Of a stretch of DNA of 64,000 nt, positions 12,911 through 24,047 are shown piece by piece. The stretch is from Mesocentrotus franciscanus. Its lineage: Eukaryota; Echinodermata; Echinoidea; Camarodonta; Strongylocentrotidae. Each line of letters opens with the position of its first letter. Positions within the stretch are counted from its first letter, which is position 1. Below the pieces are notes generated by a model. That model was given only the letters and a program-made list of their open reading frames with translations, ran no database searches and was not told the origin of the DNA. A program made the position numbers and the translations under genes. The DNA is taken from contig CP137668.1 of the NCBI GenBank assembly GCA_037976565.1, forward strand, positions 4,484,261 through 4,548,260, read 5' to 3'.

Positions 12911-14079
12911 GAGAAAGTGGGCCAATCAAAAGAGCGGGTGTGGCATGTCATGTGACCGTTATGGAGGGAAGAGTGGTCAGGTGACAGAAGAGGAGGGAGA
13001 GGGATTTCTAGTAACCTGGTGCTAGAATGAACAAAGGAAATAAATGTCTGTGGCAGGTGAACATGAAAGGAAGAACATACTTGGTGGTGAATAGGGACAC
13101 AGAGTCTATAGAAATTAAAGAGGCTAATTAAATGAAAACTTTTAGGAACCCAAAGTGACCTTCTAAGGTTAACTTAAGGTACAATATAAAGCCCTACATA
13201 ATATTCCTTCTCTGGAGGAAAATGTCCTCATTTTTCAAAAATATATATATATATAGATGTAAGTAACACAATACATATTATCAACATTAAATATGTATAC
13301 CGGTAACACATTTTTTTTTTCATTTTCAAAACCAAAATTTAATTTAAGTTGGAAGATTGCTTTAAATTTAAGGCTTCTCATCTTGTTCAAAATTAAACAT
13401 AAGCAAATCAATCTGTCAATTTTTCTGTTTCTTTTTGTTTGTATGGTAAATTCGAAATTGAACTGGTTGCTACCAAGAAACTTAAATACTCGTGTTCCAG
13501 AATTACACAGACTTTTTTTTTTTTTTGGCTTTGCTTTAACTTTTCAAATTAGTTCTGTATCTTACATTTTCAATTACATGTGAATATATCGAATGCACTT
13601 TTTTTTTTTTTTTTTTCAATACAACTCGTACCAAATTCAGTACTCTTCATATATAAACTAATAATATATAATATTATAATATAATAATATTATGAATTGG
13701 CTCTTTTCCAGTTTCAGGTTTGTTTCAAAATTTCCTGCCAAATACTATATTCTTTTTCCAAATTAATATCACTGTTTCTCACCCTATATATAAATATATA
13801 TCGACGACAAACTTTTTTTTCCACAACGTGAAACTTTTCAAAGCATAAGCATGTGTTTATGACAAAATATATACAACTGTATATCCATATTTTACAATGT
13901 GATTTAAGCATCTTGCCAATCTGACTACGAATTTTAAGATACAAATTAACATTGAATTTTCTCCTTTAAACATGAATTGCATTGCTCATGTTTAACTTGT
14001 CTCATATTAATCACTGTTCAGGTAGTGAATTATTTTACACATACATATTCAGTGTCCAAATACTTGCCTAATTTTGCTA
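12911..14079. other. AT-rich stretch with poly-T runs, up to the scaffold gap
   Basis: Contains T-runs near 13310, 13510 and 13597 and an (AT)-rich palindromic patch around 13655-13692. No supported gene. If the exon at 14831 has downstream exons, some may lie here or in the gap. Confidence 0.6.
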
Positions 14080-14579
14080 NNNNNNNNNNNNNNNNNNNNN
14101 NNNNNNNNNNNNNNNNNNNNNNNNNNNNNNNNNNNNNNNNNNNNNNNNNNNNNNNNNNNNNNNNNNNNNNNNNNNNNNNNNNNNNNNNNNNNNNNNNNNN
14201 NNNNNNNNNNNNNNNNNNNNNNNNNNNNNNNNNNNNNNNNNNNNNNNNNNNNNNNNNNNNNNNNNNNNNNNNNNNNNNNNNNNNNNNNNNNNNNNNNNNN
14301 NNNNNNNNNNNNNNNNNNNNNNNNNNNNNNNNNNNNNNNNNNNNNNNNNNNNNNNNNNNNNNNNNNNNNNNNNNNNNNNNNNNNNNNNNNNNNNNNNNNN
14401 NNNNNNNNNNNNNNNNNNNNNNNNNNNNNNNNNNNNNNNNNNNNNNNNNNNNNNNNNNNNNNNNNNNNNNNNNNNNNNNNNNNNNNNNNNNNNNNNNNNN
14501 NNNNNNNNNNNNNNNNNNNNNNNNNNNNNNNNNNNNNNNNNNNNNNNNNNNNNNNNNNNNNNNNNNNNNNNNNNNNNNN
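14080..14579. other. Assembly gap, exactly 500 N
   Basis: A run of 500 N of fixed size, typical of a scaffold gap whose true length is unknown. Open frames reported across it have no meaning. Confidence 0.99.
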
Positions 14580-14830
14580 GATAGCATGTACTTTTTCAAA
14601 TAAAAGGGTATTAATGAACAAATAGAAACACATCATTACAAAAAGCCACATTGTAAAAAGGGAACATAAACGTGTTGGGGTATTTATGTCATTATCATAA
14701 TAAAGAGAAGCCGAGTAGGAGTTATGGCTTTAAAAAAAAGCAATTCAGGTTAAATTTTGAAAAATGTTGTTAGGGATACCCCCCATTGCGATGTAAAAGG
14801 ATAACCCTTGAAAAGCTTGTATCAACTAAC

Positions 14831-15065
14831 CTATGGTGTAACTGTATCCATCGATGTTGAAGGTGGCACTTTTGCATTTCCGAATCTGTCGATATTCCTT
14901 TTGTTTTTCCGCCTGACTGGGAAGGGGCGTCCCATCTTGGATGGGAGCTTTTTCTGGGACAGGCCCTTTCTCAGGCCCTTTCTCAGGCCCTTTCTCAGAC
15001 CCTTTCTCAGGCCCTTTCTCAGGCTCTTTCTCAGCTGCTGGCGGTGGAGGATCTCCCGCCCTCAT
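14831..15065 (-). CDS. Probable first coding exon of an unrecognised minus-strand gene (EKGP-repeat N-terminus)
   Basis: Minus-strand ATG at 15065-15063 (A at -3) opens a 78-codon frame: MRAGDPPPP, then a Pro/Glu/Lys/Gly tract of EKGP/EKGS repeats (about residues 12-37), then a folded-looking end, KEYRQIRKCKSATFNIDGY. The frame is closed upstream by TAG at 15134-15132, with no pyrimidine tract and AG before the ATG, so this looks like a true start rather than an internal exon. The exon ends at ATAG|GTTAGT, a good splice donor, leaving phase 1. Its GC content is above that of its flanks. The rest of the gene must lie at lower coordinates, through the gap. I do not recognise the protein. The end phase matches the exons at 31.6-32.5 kb, so it could be an alternative first exon of that gene. 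Confidence 0.6.
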
Positions 15066-15712
15066 CTTCCCCGTCAGCAGGCACGATATCCCGCACCAAG
15101 ACAAAGTTACAGATTGTCGCTCAAACTCCCGCTAGAAAAATAAACTAAAACTGTGGTCAGCCGCCGAAGAGCGCCAAAACCGACAGGGAATCCACTAAAG
15201 ATGTGTCTTTCGACTCTCGTCGTCTGCTAAAGTCTGTCAGATGATGTAAAGAGCGAAGGTAGCTTCCCAAGTATTAATCCCGGTATAAGTTTCCGTTTAG
15301 AGGTGCCTCGTTCGTCTCCCACTTCTCTCCCTGCAGCATCACATTATAAACGTGTGCTTTAATGAGGACTCTGCAGATAAGACCGAAGTGTATTTATTCC
15401 GTAAGCATTGCGAAGTTTATGAAAGAGAGAAACCCGTGCTAATACAGGTGTAAACATCCTTCAAATAAAGCTAACAAATCACTAAAGCCTATCCTCGTAC
15501 TCCATTAAGACAGTCTGTTGCACAGTAGTGGAGATATGTACACAACACGTCTGCACGAGTGCAATCGAAAGCACTGAAATAAAATGTTTTGTGTCGGGTG
15601 TCGTGTGCGGGCAGGTGAACGATTGCAATGCTCCATTGCAAAAAGCGTCGTAGAATACGCTACGTGATCAAGCGTGCGGACTGCACGTTGTAGAGTAACC
15701 CTCTTAGTTTAG
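15066..15712 (-). promoter_or_regulatory. Possible 5' UTR and promoter region of the 14831-15065 exon
   Basis: Inferred only from position: it lies directly upstream of the probable start codon, is richer in GC and CpG than the surrounding DNA (for example around 15155-15230) and ends at a CT tract. No TATA box or initiator was identified with confidence. Confidence 0.3.
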
Positions 15713-15850
15713 AGTCTCTCTCTCTCTCTTTCTTTCTCTCTTCCTACCCCCCTCTCTCTCTCTCTGTCACTTCTCTGTCTCTCTTCCTCTCTTCCTCTCT
15801 TTCTCTCGTCTCCTCATTTCTCTTTCTAAATTTCTTCCTCTTTCTCTCAC
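15713..15850. repeat. CT-rich microsatellite tract
   Basis: Runs of CTCTCT with TTCCT interruptions; no coding signal. Confidence 0.9.
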
Positions 15851-16744
15851 TTTCTACCACTCTACATTTCCAATTTTTCCAAACCGTGTCAGTTCTCGTT
15901 TCCTACCTTCAACATTGCCACATCTTCATGAGACATATCTGTCTACTCTCCAATATCATAATATATTATTTCTTATCTGAGACAGTTATAATTCACAGAA
16001 CAGTTAAAAAAAAAACATCTAAAACAGGTATATACATTTTCAGTTTAAGTACCTGTAGATTATCTGTCTAACTATTTACAAAAATATCATTTGCATATTC
16101 ATCGTTGTTGCGCCTTAATCAAAAGCATTTAAATATGTGCGCGTTATAATTATTTTGTTCTCATTATTTAATTACTCTATTCTCACAAATCGATGTCCAT
16201 GTTACCATTTATCTTACATTTAGCAATAAGGCTAATATCTGAAAGAGTTTTACCATTTTTATGCCCTAGGGTAGCATGTCATTCCTAATTCATTTTGCAT
16301 CGGAGTTAAATCATACTTCTCCTACATTACACTCGCTTCATGTACTGCATAAACTTCACTTGTCCATACATGTATGCTTCGCAAAATGTTTCTGAAACCA
16401 AATATGCCTTCCTCTCCATCCCCGCTGCTTCCACATACTGCCCAGTGCCCACAAACACACGTGGTATTATCAATGTGTAATCATTCAGCTAAAATGATTC
16501 AATAGCATTAGTCACCCATCATACGAGCAGGAAAAAAAAATCGCTAGCACAAAAAAGGACAAACAACATGGATAACAAATGACTGTTCCCGCGAGAGACC
16601 TGACTCTTCACAGATGCATAAATCAGGACCGACCATAGCGACGCCGCACAGTTAATAACACCGATGCATCGTCAACATTTATTCTCAATCTGAGCTTTAA
16701 GCAAGGAGCTTTGAACAAATCGGTTGAATACATCGCGGATGATA
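15851..16744. other. Non-coding stretch, nothing recognised
   Basis: No supported exon, element end or array. Weak open frame at 15886-16071 has no motif. Confidence 0.5.
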
Positions 16745-16978
16745 ATCACTGCAAGAATATTCAAAATGATATTATTTGAGATAGGCTGTTATAGTGTGGC
16801 AATATACTGCGAGCTAGGCCAAAGGTTGGAAAATGGAAATATTAAAGGTCTACTTTAACGTTTTAAACAAATGTTGACTTCTGATGATGGGTAATGACTA
16901 AAACACCAACAAATCATTGACGGTTTGATCTAATCATTTAAAAACAGTTTTTTCATGTTTGTAAAGCCTGCTAAAACA

Positions 16979-17872
16979 GCTCGGTGTAAAAATGTCAGAG
17001 GTAAACATTTCAGAGGTAAAAATGTCAAAGGTATAAATATTTTTTAAAGGAATGTTACAGGTTGAATATTGGTAATGATTGTATATTAGGCTTATCGAAA
17101 AAAGAATAACGAGGTGGGGCGGGGGCTACTTCCTCCCCCGGCTTGTACACCGAGGCTATGAATCACATAGTACATCTTTCAAGCCTCAAAAAACAATAAA
17201 ATCTTCACTTCTGTTGCTCCTTCTAGCCCTATTTTTGACCCAAATACTACCATAATCATTATTTTTGTAAAGCTCACCTGAGCCGGGGGCTCAAGGTGAG
17301 CTATTGCCGTCTGTCCCTGTCCGTCGTCTGTAAACCTTTTACATTTTCATCTTCTTCTAGAAAACGCATGGTCAGATTTTAACCAAACTTGGCAGGAATT
17401 ATCCTTACGGGTAGGGATACAAAGATTTTAAATGGTAAACGTGGCCCCCGTGGGGACCCAGGGGGAGGGCCCAACAGTGCCCAAACTATGTAAATTTCAA
17501 ACATCAACCAATATAAAATATCGAAAAATGTTAAAAATTCATACATGGGTGTATATGCAAACCTGATCACAAAATATAAGTTTCATAAGTTTCAAATTTA
17601 TTCTCCACATTGTATTATCCTCAGGACATGTACAAAGTAAAATGCACAGTCATTTATAAAATATACATTATGATATGGAAGAAGGGAATATAATAGACTA
17701 GCCCAGTAGCTTACGTCTCGACATTTTGTGTGATAAAGTGCTGAGATTTTATGACGGCACTGATTTTTTACCCCGACATTTTGTTTGTACCTCTGACAAT
17801 ATTACCACTGACATTTTTACCTCTGACATTTTACGTCTGACATTTGTACCTCTGACATTATTACCTGGCACC
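16979..17872. mobile_element. Foldback-type element with tandem-repeat inverted termini, about 894 bp
   Basis: The left end carries repeats of ATGTCAGAGGTAAA (about 16990-17032); the right end carries about seven inverted units, TACCTCTGACAT and variants (about 17718-17861). The outermost sequence is also inverted: CGGTG on the left, CACCG on the right. Flanks are GCTAAAACA (16970-16978) and GCTAAAAACA (17873-17882), a likely 9-bp target duplication. The undisturbed junction between copies two and three of the host array has one GCTAAAA, which fits insertion there. Terminal inverted repeats built of short tandem units and a 9-bp duplication recall foldback (FB) and Mutator-like elements. No transposase is encoded. 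Confidence 0.75.
17271..17480 (+). repeat. Dispersed repeat with a GCTCACC...GGTGAGC hairpin, inside the foldback element
   Basis: AGCTCACCTGAGCC pairs with GGCTCAAGGTGAGCT across a short loop (17272-17304), followed by a TTTTAACCAAACTTGGCAGG block and a GC-rich stretch around 17443-17470. I have the impression that this block recurs in marine invertebrate genomes, but only one copy is in this window, so the repeat call rests on recall. Confidence 0.45.
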
Positions 17873-18402
17873 GCTAAAAACATGTTCATTAAAGATATCG
17901 GCTGCAAGAACATTAAAAATGATATTATGCGAGATAGGCTGTTAAAGTGCGGCAATATGCCGTGCAAGCATTCGTTAAATGTTGCTGTCAATGTAAACAT
18001 CAAAGGTCTAATTTCAATGTATATTAATGTTGATTTCTATGGAGGGGTAATGACTGAAACACCAACAAATTATTGACTGTTTGATCAAATCATGTTATAA
18101 CAGTTTTACCATGTTTGTGAAGCCTGCTAAAATTTGGTCATTAAAGATATATCGGCTGCAAAAATATTCACATTGATATAATGCGAGATATAGGGTGTTA
18201 TAGTGCCGCGATATACAGTGATAACATTCGTTTAATGTTAATGTAAACATCAAAGGTCTAATATTAATGTATATTAATGTTGACTTCTATTGAGGGGTAT
18301 TGACTAAAACACCAATAAAGCATTGACTCTGTGATCTAATCAATTTATGAAGCCTGCCCAAAGGGGGCACTAAAGATACCGGGAGTTCTCAGAGGGCCAC
18401 AT

Positions 18403-18779
18403 CAGTGGCGGATCCAGGGGGGGAGGGCCCTCCCCTAGAAAAAACAGGTAAAAACGCCCTTTTTTGAAGGAAAAGAAACCCCTCCCCTGGCACTCAAGGG
18501 GGGTGGTTTAAATTTTTTTCAATTATCGGAGGCAAAAAAAAAAAAAATTTGCTCACTTACCCCCCTCCCCTCCCCTCCCCTCCCCACCCCCTCCCCACTG
18601 AGCAAAAAATCGACCGGCACGATTTTCCAATTTTCAATTTTCGGAGGCTAAAAAAAATAAAATTGCTCACTACCCCCCCCCCACTGAGCGGAAAATCGGC
18701 CGGCACTGTTTTCAAATTATCGCACGAAGTGGGCCCCTTTTTCGGCCCCCTCCCTTGCCGCCGGCTGGATCCGCCCCTG
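18403..18779. mobile_element. hAT-like MITE with CAGTGGCGGATCCAG ends
   Basis: It starts CAGTGGCGGATCCAG and ends CTGGATCCGCCCCTG, inverted repeats differing at one position in 15. CAG(T/G)G ends are typical of hAT elements. The 8-bp flanks GGCCACAT and GTCTACAG agree at five of eight positions, compatible with an old 8-bp duplication but not proof. Inside is a diverged direct duplication (CTCACT...C-run...ACTGAGC, twice) and long C-runs. No transposase. Confidence 0.65.
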
Positions 18780-19500
18780 GTCTACAGCTCCCAAACCAAC
18801 CCTAGCCTAGTATAAAGTGCGTCTATGGTAGAGTCCTCTTTTCTTTAAAGGGACTCTAGCCTACAGATACATAGGGCGCCACCTCGGGTTGGCTAGAGTA
18901 TCTGTACCTGAAATCAAAATGATGGGGTTTTCCTTGGGTATACAAATACCATACACAACTAAGGGCTTTATTGTGAACAAAGAATGCTTCAGACAACTGC
19001 TTTGACAAGTGCATGTTTTTAAATCATATTCAGATAAGTAATAAACATTACACCGCATCTTACATGTATAAAGTCGCGTCATTAAAAAATGTGTGGGTAA
19101 GGCGGAGAAAGTAAGCCGCGCGTTTTTTTTTTTATAGAAAGGATGGTCTATAATTACTATTCTGACAATACAGGTCACATGGTGACACGGGAATGTTCGA
19201 TACCGGATGCGGGACATTATTGATAGAAATGTGAGACGATCCATAAAATACAGGACGTCTAGGCACCCTCATTTCTTGTCAAGTGGATATATAAAATGTT
19301 TAACTTGTGCTTTATTCTTATCAGTGCGATTGAAATCAACCGTCAGTAATGCAATGAGCAATCCAAGGTAGCTGATGCTGTGTAGATTTCATTTTGCACA
19401 AAGAGATTGGAATAATTCCAAGTTTGGCACATTGTCGGCAAAGCGTATACGCGGTAAAAGATTTCCAACAGATCGATCAAGTATTAAAGGGTACTATCTT

Positions 19501-19766
19501 CACTGTGAACATGACGGACAAAGAAAGAGGACAAAATATACAGTTCCCATTCTACCCTCAACAATTGCTTTGGTAGACAAAGGAACATTCCTTCACCGCT
19601 ATTATGTAAAATAAGTAGAACAGGTGAATATGCATGTGACACCTGTTGTACACATTTTTACATAATAGCAGTGAAGGGATGTTCCTTTGTCTACCAAAGC
19701 AATTGTTGAGGGTAGAATGGGAACCGTATATTTTGTCCTCTTCATTTGTCCGTCATGTTCATAGTG
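19501..19766. repeat. Long inverted repeat: 111-bp arms, 44-bp loop
   Basis: The arm 19501-19611 is matched by its reverse complement at 19656-19766 with few mismatches. The loop itself holds a nested inverted repeat, AACAGGTG...CACCTGTT (19619-19640). A transcript from either strand would fold into a hairpin of about 110 bp. Both arms stay open as TVPILPSTIALVDKG in mirrored frames (plus 19375-19614, minus 19602-19853), but that follows from the symmetry and is not evidence of a gene. It may be a foldback transposon or a local inverted duplication. Confidence 0.9.
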
Positions 19767-19851
19767 CTTGTACGTGAGTGTTAAAGAGGCTTTCTTTATC
19801 ATACAGCTGTGAAAGGTTCCAATCTCTACTTTAGTTTTATACTCAATCCAC

Positions 19852-19922
19852 ACGAGGCGCCATTTGTCTGACGTAGGATTGCGTCAACGGCTAGTGCGGC
19901 CTTTGATGCGCCATGTAAAGAG
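19852..19922 (-). repeat. Diverged single unit of the 167-bp satellite
   Basis: The reverse complement reads CTTTACATGGCGCATCAAAG, then a Gly/Ala-free linker, then CCTACGTCAG and GCGCCTCGTGTG. This parallels 4846-4921 in the sixth satellite unit (CTTTTACATGACGCATCAAA, CCTACGTCAG, CGCCTCGTGTG) in the same order and spacing. A weaker relative may lie near 20858-20900. Confidence 0.7.
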
Positions 19923-21321
19923 TGATGCTATACAAAAAGCGAACTGTAAGGAGTAAAAATTGCAATGACCCAATGGAAGTGTGTCAAGGGTTCTAAGGGG
20001 TGTGCTATCGGTATTATCGGTAGAAACACAAGGGTTTCAGTCTTTAATCATGGTAATAGGGTGTACTTACATCTATTTTGTTTTATTGTCTAATAAGAGC
20101 AGCACCTGCCAAATATCTTCCGTGTCAGATCCATGCATCTCATTAAATCTGCTCTCTGAAACAAAAGTCTATATACAGTATATACGCGTTGACACCATTT
20201 TCATTTCAATTTTGAAGAATACAAACATAGTTTGGATCTTACTCGCTGGGCTGTCTAGCGGAGGCAGTGGTTATTGATTGGAATGTTTAATAAGTAAAAA
20301 GGATCCTACAATTCTTTGGAGACAGGTGTGTTGAATCCCTGTTGATTGCACTAAGCAAAGTGAATCCGAGCGCGGTTCAGTACTAATCGATTTTTTTTTC
20401 TGTCATGTCCCAAGGAGTTTTCAAACGTTTCCTTTATTCATTGCGGTTGTTTTACTTCGTTCTCAGCAAAATATAGACCTGGTAATCCTCACATATAATA
20501 TTCTGGAGCTATTTGTTATTTTCAAAATAGAATGATAATTAAGCAGACAGAAGACTCTGTTTGCGCGACAAGGCGTTATAATATTATGTACACACACTCT
20601 CACGCACGCACGCATCATAGTCCAAATGAAAATATCAATCTATCAGTTTTCAACCAAGCATAAAATGAACCATACAATTCATAGCCATTTTTATATTTGC
20701 CCGATCAATCTCTGTCATTAATGTATAGTGCTTCGTGTTTAATTTGTATCTATTCCTATTTTGGGCCACTCAGAAAAAACGAAGAGCAATCCAAGGTCAC
20801 TGAAGTTTTAATCTCGCTTATTCCAGTCTTCAGAGGTCAGTTCTCTAGCAGAAGGCAGATGTGCCGCTTTTGACGCGTATATTACTCTGCAACGCAATTT
20901 CGATCCGTTACCAAGGTAACGTCAGTTCAAATTTTTGCATTAATTTGCTTTCATCTTTACTTATCCTTTCGCAGTCCGTTTTTTTTTCTTCTTCGTATAT
21001 CCATCTCCAGATAGGTTGATTGACCTATGTACATCGATATACTGTGATATTCCTTGTTTAACCTTCACTTTTGAATATCGTACATTCTTCTGCAACCAAA
21101 TCTCGTCCTCATCCAATACTAGTAGCTATTTTGCAATAAATGAATTGAATCTATTTACTCTCATTAATGTTGTTATTTAAATCAAGTACTATACACTTAT
21201 TATAACTACATTTATGAATATTTCAACGATATCAATGAAAAGCGAATTACAGAAAAGTACAAACATAGTACCATTACAAAATCTCGCTCTTTATCATTTT
21301 AAAGACAATGATTTCATTTAA

Positions 21322-21849
21322 AGGTACTATGTCCCATTTGCAGGCCAACAAAATGAAAAGGTTAAATTCCAACGGCATTTGAAAGACAATACTAATTTAG
21401 AACTTCCCTAAAAAATGGGGCTTGAAAATGTCTTTAAGTGGGAAAATAATGACTATTAGTTGTCGAATCGACTTAGGAGCTATAGAGCCAGTAAGTAATA
21501 GTCTGATTTTTCAGACCATTGTACCGAATGGTCGTACGTTTTATGCTGCGCAAAGATTCAATCAGTTTAATTTTGGCCATTACAAGAAGTGGGTTATTGA
21601 TGTAGACAAATGCTCATGTACCCTTTACAGCTCATTTTATGTATGTTATTACCAAAGATGAAAAAGCCAGTCAGTCACTCAATAGTGTCTGACAGTGAAG
21701 TCTAGCAAGTAAACGGGTTTCCTTGCATAATTTGAATATTAGGACACTGCTAACGTTTACATTTCACAGATAGGACATACATGACATATTCATAATTCCT
21801 GTAAACTTCTACAGAATTTGATGTTGGCTGCAAAAGGGACATAGTATCT
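21322..21849. mobile_element. TTAA-flanked DNA element, 528 bp
   Basis: TTAA flanks both ends (21318-21321 and 21850-21853). The left end AGGTACTATGTCCCATTTGC is matched by the inverse of the right end, AGATACTATGTCCCTTTTGC, and the match extends to about 29 bp each. TTAA duplications are made by piggyBac and Kolobok transposases. The 79-codon frame inside (21422-21661, plus) has no transposase motif. The ends resemble those of the elements at 27261 and 57534 (AGGTA.../...TATCT), so the three probably use related transposases. Confidence 0.85.
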
Positions 21850-21894
21850 TTAATAATGCGTCGATGAGCTTCTTGTTTATTCGTATATTATTCT

Positions 21895-22512
21895 TTTTTT
21901 TAATTGTCTCTCTATCTATCCTTTTCGTTCTTTCTTTCTTTATATATAGCTTTCCAGACATGTCTTCAACTCTCCTTTTCTCTCTTTCTCTGTTTGTCTC
22001 TCTGTCTATCTCTTTATTTCCGTTTTTCATTCTTTCTCTCTCCTTCCTCCTCCTCCTTACAATCAATCAACATTTCCCACTTTGTCTTCCCTTTTTCCAT
22101 TTATATTTTGCTATTCTCTTAATCCCAACTAATTTTCTGTCTGTAAACATGTATGTCTCGATCTCCCTGTCTCCCCCTCTCGCTCTCTCTGTCTCTCTCT
22201 GTCTCCCACTGTCTCTCTCTAACACACTATCATATCTCTCTTTCTCTCTCTCTCTCTCTCTCTTTTCCAAAAAACACACTCACACACACTCCCACACACC
22301 CTATTTCTCCCATCTCTCTTTCTCTGTCTCTCTCTCTCTCTTTATGTCTCTTTCACACACATAAACATCCCCCCACACACACACACACACTCTCTCTCAC
22401 TCTCTCTCTCTCCCCATCTCTCTCTCTCTATCTCTCTCTCTTCCCTCCCCTCTCTCTCTCTCCCTCCCTCCCTCTGCCCCCTCTCTCTCTCTCTCTTTTG
22501 TCTCTCATCACC
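21895..22512. repeat. Long polypyrimidine tract, (CT)n with (CA)n blocks
   Basis: More than 600 bp of C/T on the plus strand, with CACACA blocks around 22270-22300 and 22365-22390. The Ser/Leu-rich frames read across it (for example 22153-22752) are repeat artefacts. Mirror-symmetric CT runs of this length can adopt triplex structure. Confidence 0.92.
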
Positions 22513-23119
22513 ACTCACTTCTTTCCCTCGCATCATTTCGCATATTTTCTAATCAGGGCAATCTTCCCTGGCGTTATCCTTTGCGTTCCTGTATCCAAGT
22601 ATAGGAAAAGGCGCCAAAATCAATGCTGCATCAGCACGCCGTACCGGTTGACTATATTACTTTCACTTGCTTTATTTCATCGTTCATTGGCAAGAGGGTA
22701 TGATGGAGGGGTCTCCAAATGGACAGCAAGGCTGCTAATATGCGCGCCATGATTTCTCGCGGGAAAACCACCTGTTCACACGAGGACTTGACACGACGTC
22801 ACGGCAAAACCTAGTCTCAATTCAGTACCACTCAGTATAATATTTGGCAGTCCTTGTATTATAAGCATGTATTCGCGTGTGTTAGTTCAATGCCGATATT
22901 ACAGGTTTGTCGTCGTCTGTAGTCACTTTTAAGGAGAGGGTTTACATTAACCTAGATAGTTCCTGTTGTCAACGGCAATGGCGTAGAAAGTGCCCCACTT
23001 GAACACCCCCCCCCCCAACACAAAATCTTATAATGGTCTCTAACGCATGGAGCTATGTTAACATATATTACACCCCTCTTTGGTCTGGGGACGACCCCCC
23101 CCCCTCCCCGTTTATCAAC

Positions 23120-23230
23120 TCCTGGGCCCTGTCTTACAAAAAGTTGTGATTGATCCAAATCAATGGCAAGTCCTCTAATCAATCGCAAGTTTGCAATTAA
23201 TATCAACTCTTTGTAAGACAGGGCCCAGGA
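23120..23230. mobile_element. 111-bp palindromic MITE with TCCTGGGCCCTGTCTTACAA ends
   Basis: The first 21 bases (23120-23140) and the last 21 (23210-23230) are perfect reverse complements, and near-complementarity continues to GTTG/CAAC. It has no coding capacity. The GGGCC...TTACAAA end resembles those of the elements at 48624 and 48812. Confidence 0.85.
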
Positions 23231-23525
23231 TACGCATTTGGCAAATGATGGTAATCTGTTTATCACGTAGGCATATTCCGTAACCTGACATCAACATGTA
23301 AATACATATACGTACATAATTTTCAGATAGTTTATCGAAATGAAGAAGAAAAAACATTCGTAAAATCTAAGCAACTTTGGGGGCTGTCATGCTTGCGTAT
23401 TTATACAAAAATAATGATTATACACATTTAATCGCGCACAGTATGCTGGATATTCGAGATACATATCTCGATTTTTTGGTTTTCTTTCCTATTCACTATA
23501 TTAACGATGGCGTTTTATCCCTGCC

Positions 23526-23537
23526 CTTCTCTCATTG

Positions 23538-23573
<36 letters not shown>
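23526..23573. repeat. (CT)n microsatellite
   Basis: Nearly pure CT dinucleotide run. Confidence 0.93.
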
Positions 23574-23574
<1 letters not shown>

Positions 23575-23989
23575 GTTTTTTCTGGTTTCCCCAACTTCTC
23601 ATTTCTCTATCTCTTGCATTTTTCGTTCCCAACTGGTGCGCAAAGTTATACATTGTATGTTAAGTATTAGAGCAGTTCATAATGGTTTCTCTTCTTACTA
23701 ACACTCCCTCCCTGGGGACTGAAGATTTCAAAGAATTCTATTCTGTGAAAAAGGCCAGCCAAAAGAGAAGGAATCAATAGTATTATCCATTGCCATGGTT
23801 ACGAAAATAAGATACCAGGGATATCAATAACAGATCAGATAGATGTCAACTAACAATGTCGAGCTCTCTTTCATTGGTGCGATAGTCACATGACAATGCT
23901 TAGGTCAGGCTAATAACAACGTTTGGATCCCATTTTTCATACTTTGACTTTTGTGACACTTACACTAGTACTTTTCCCTTTATATCGTT

Positions 23990-24015
23990 TCCTCCCTCTC
24001 TTTCTACCTCTCCCC

Positions 24016-24047
<32 letters not shown>

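Larger units (their letters stand above)
16745..18361. repeat. Tandem array, about 250-bp unit, three copies, split by an insertion
   Basis: Shared landmarks are GGCTGCAAGAA-type starts, GAGATAGGCTGTTA, AAACACCAACAAAT and AAGCCTGCTAAAA. ACACCAA lies at 16903, 18059 and 18309: copies two and three are 250 bp apart, whereas copies one and two are 1156 bp apart because an element of about 900 bp (16979-17872) sits between them. Copies are diverged by substitutions and small indels. Overlapping frames such as 17726-18076 are not supported as genes. Confidence 0.85.

Noticed and set aside
13977..14651. Open frames of about 200 codons across the gap on both strands
   Set aside because: They consist almost wholly of N; the frames are artefacts.
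18861..19244. 127-codon minus-strand frame
   Set aside because: No motif, Ile/Tyr/Cys-rich random-like composition and no splice context.
20842..20930. Exon-like segment with acceptor TTCCAGTCTTCAG and donor CCAAG|GTAACG
   Set aside because: It overlaps sequence weakly related to the dispersed 167-bp satellite unit, so the splice-like signals are probably chance.
22153..22752. 199-codon frame ending in AIFPGVILCVPVSKYRK...
   Set aside because: Mostly CT-repeat translation. The tail after a TTTTCTAATCAG acceptor is open to a stop, but no partner exon or motif supports it.
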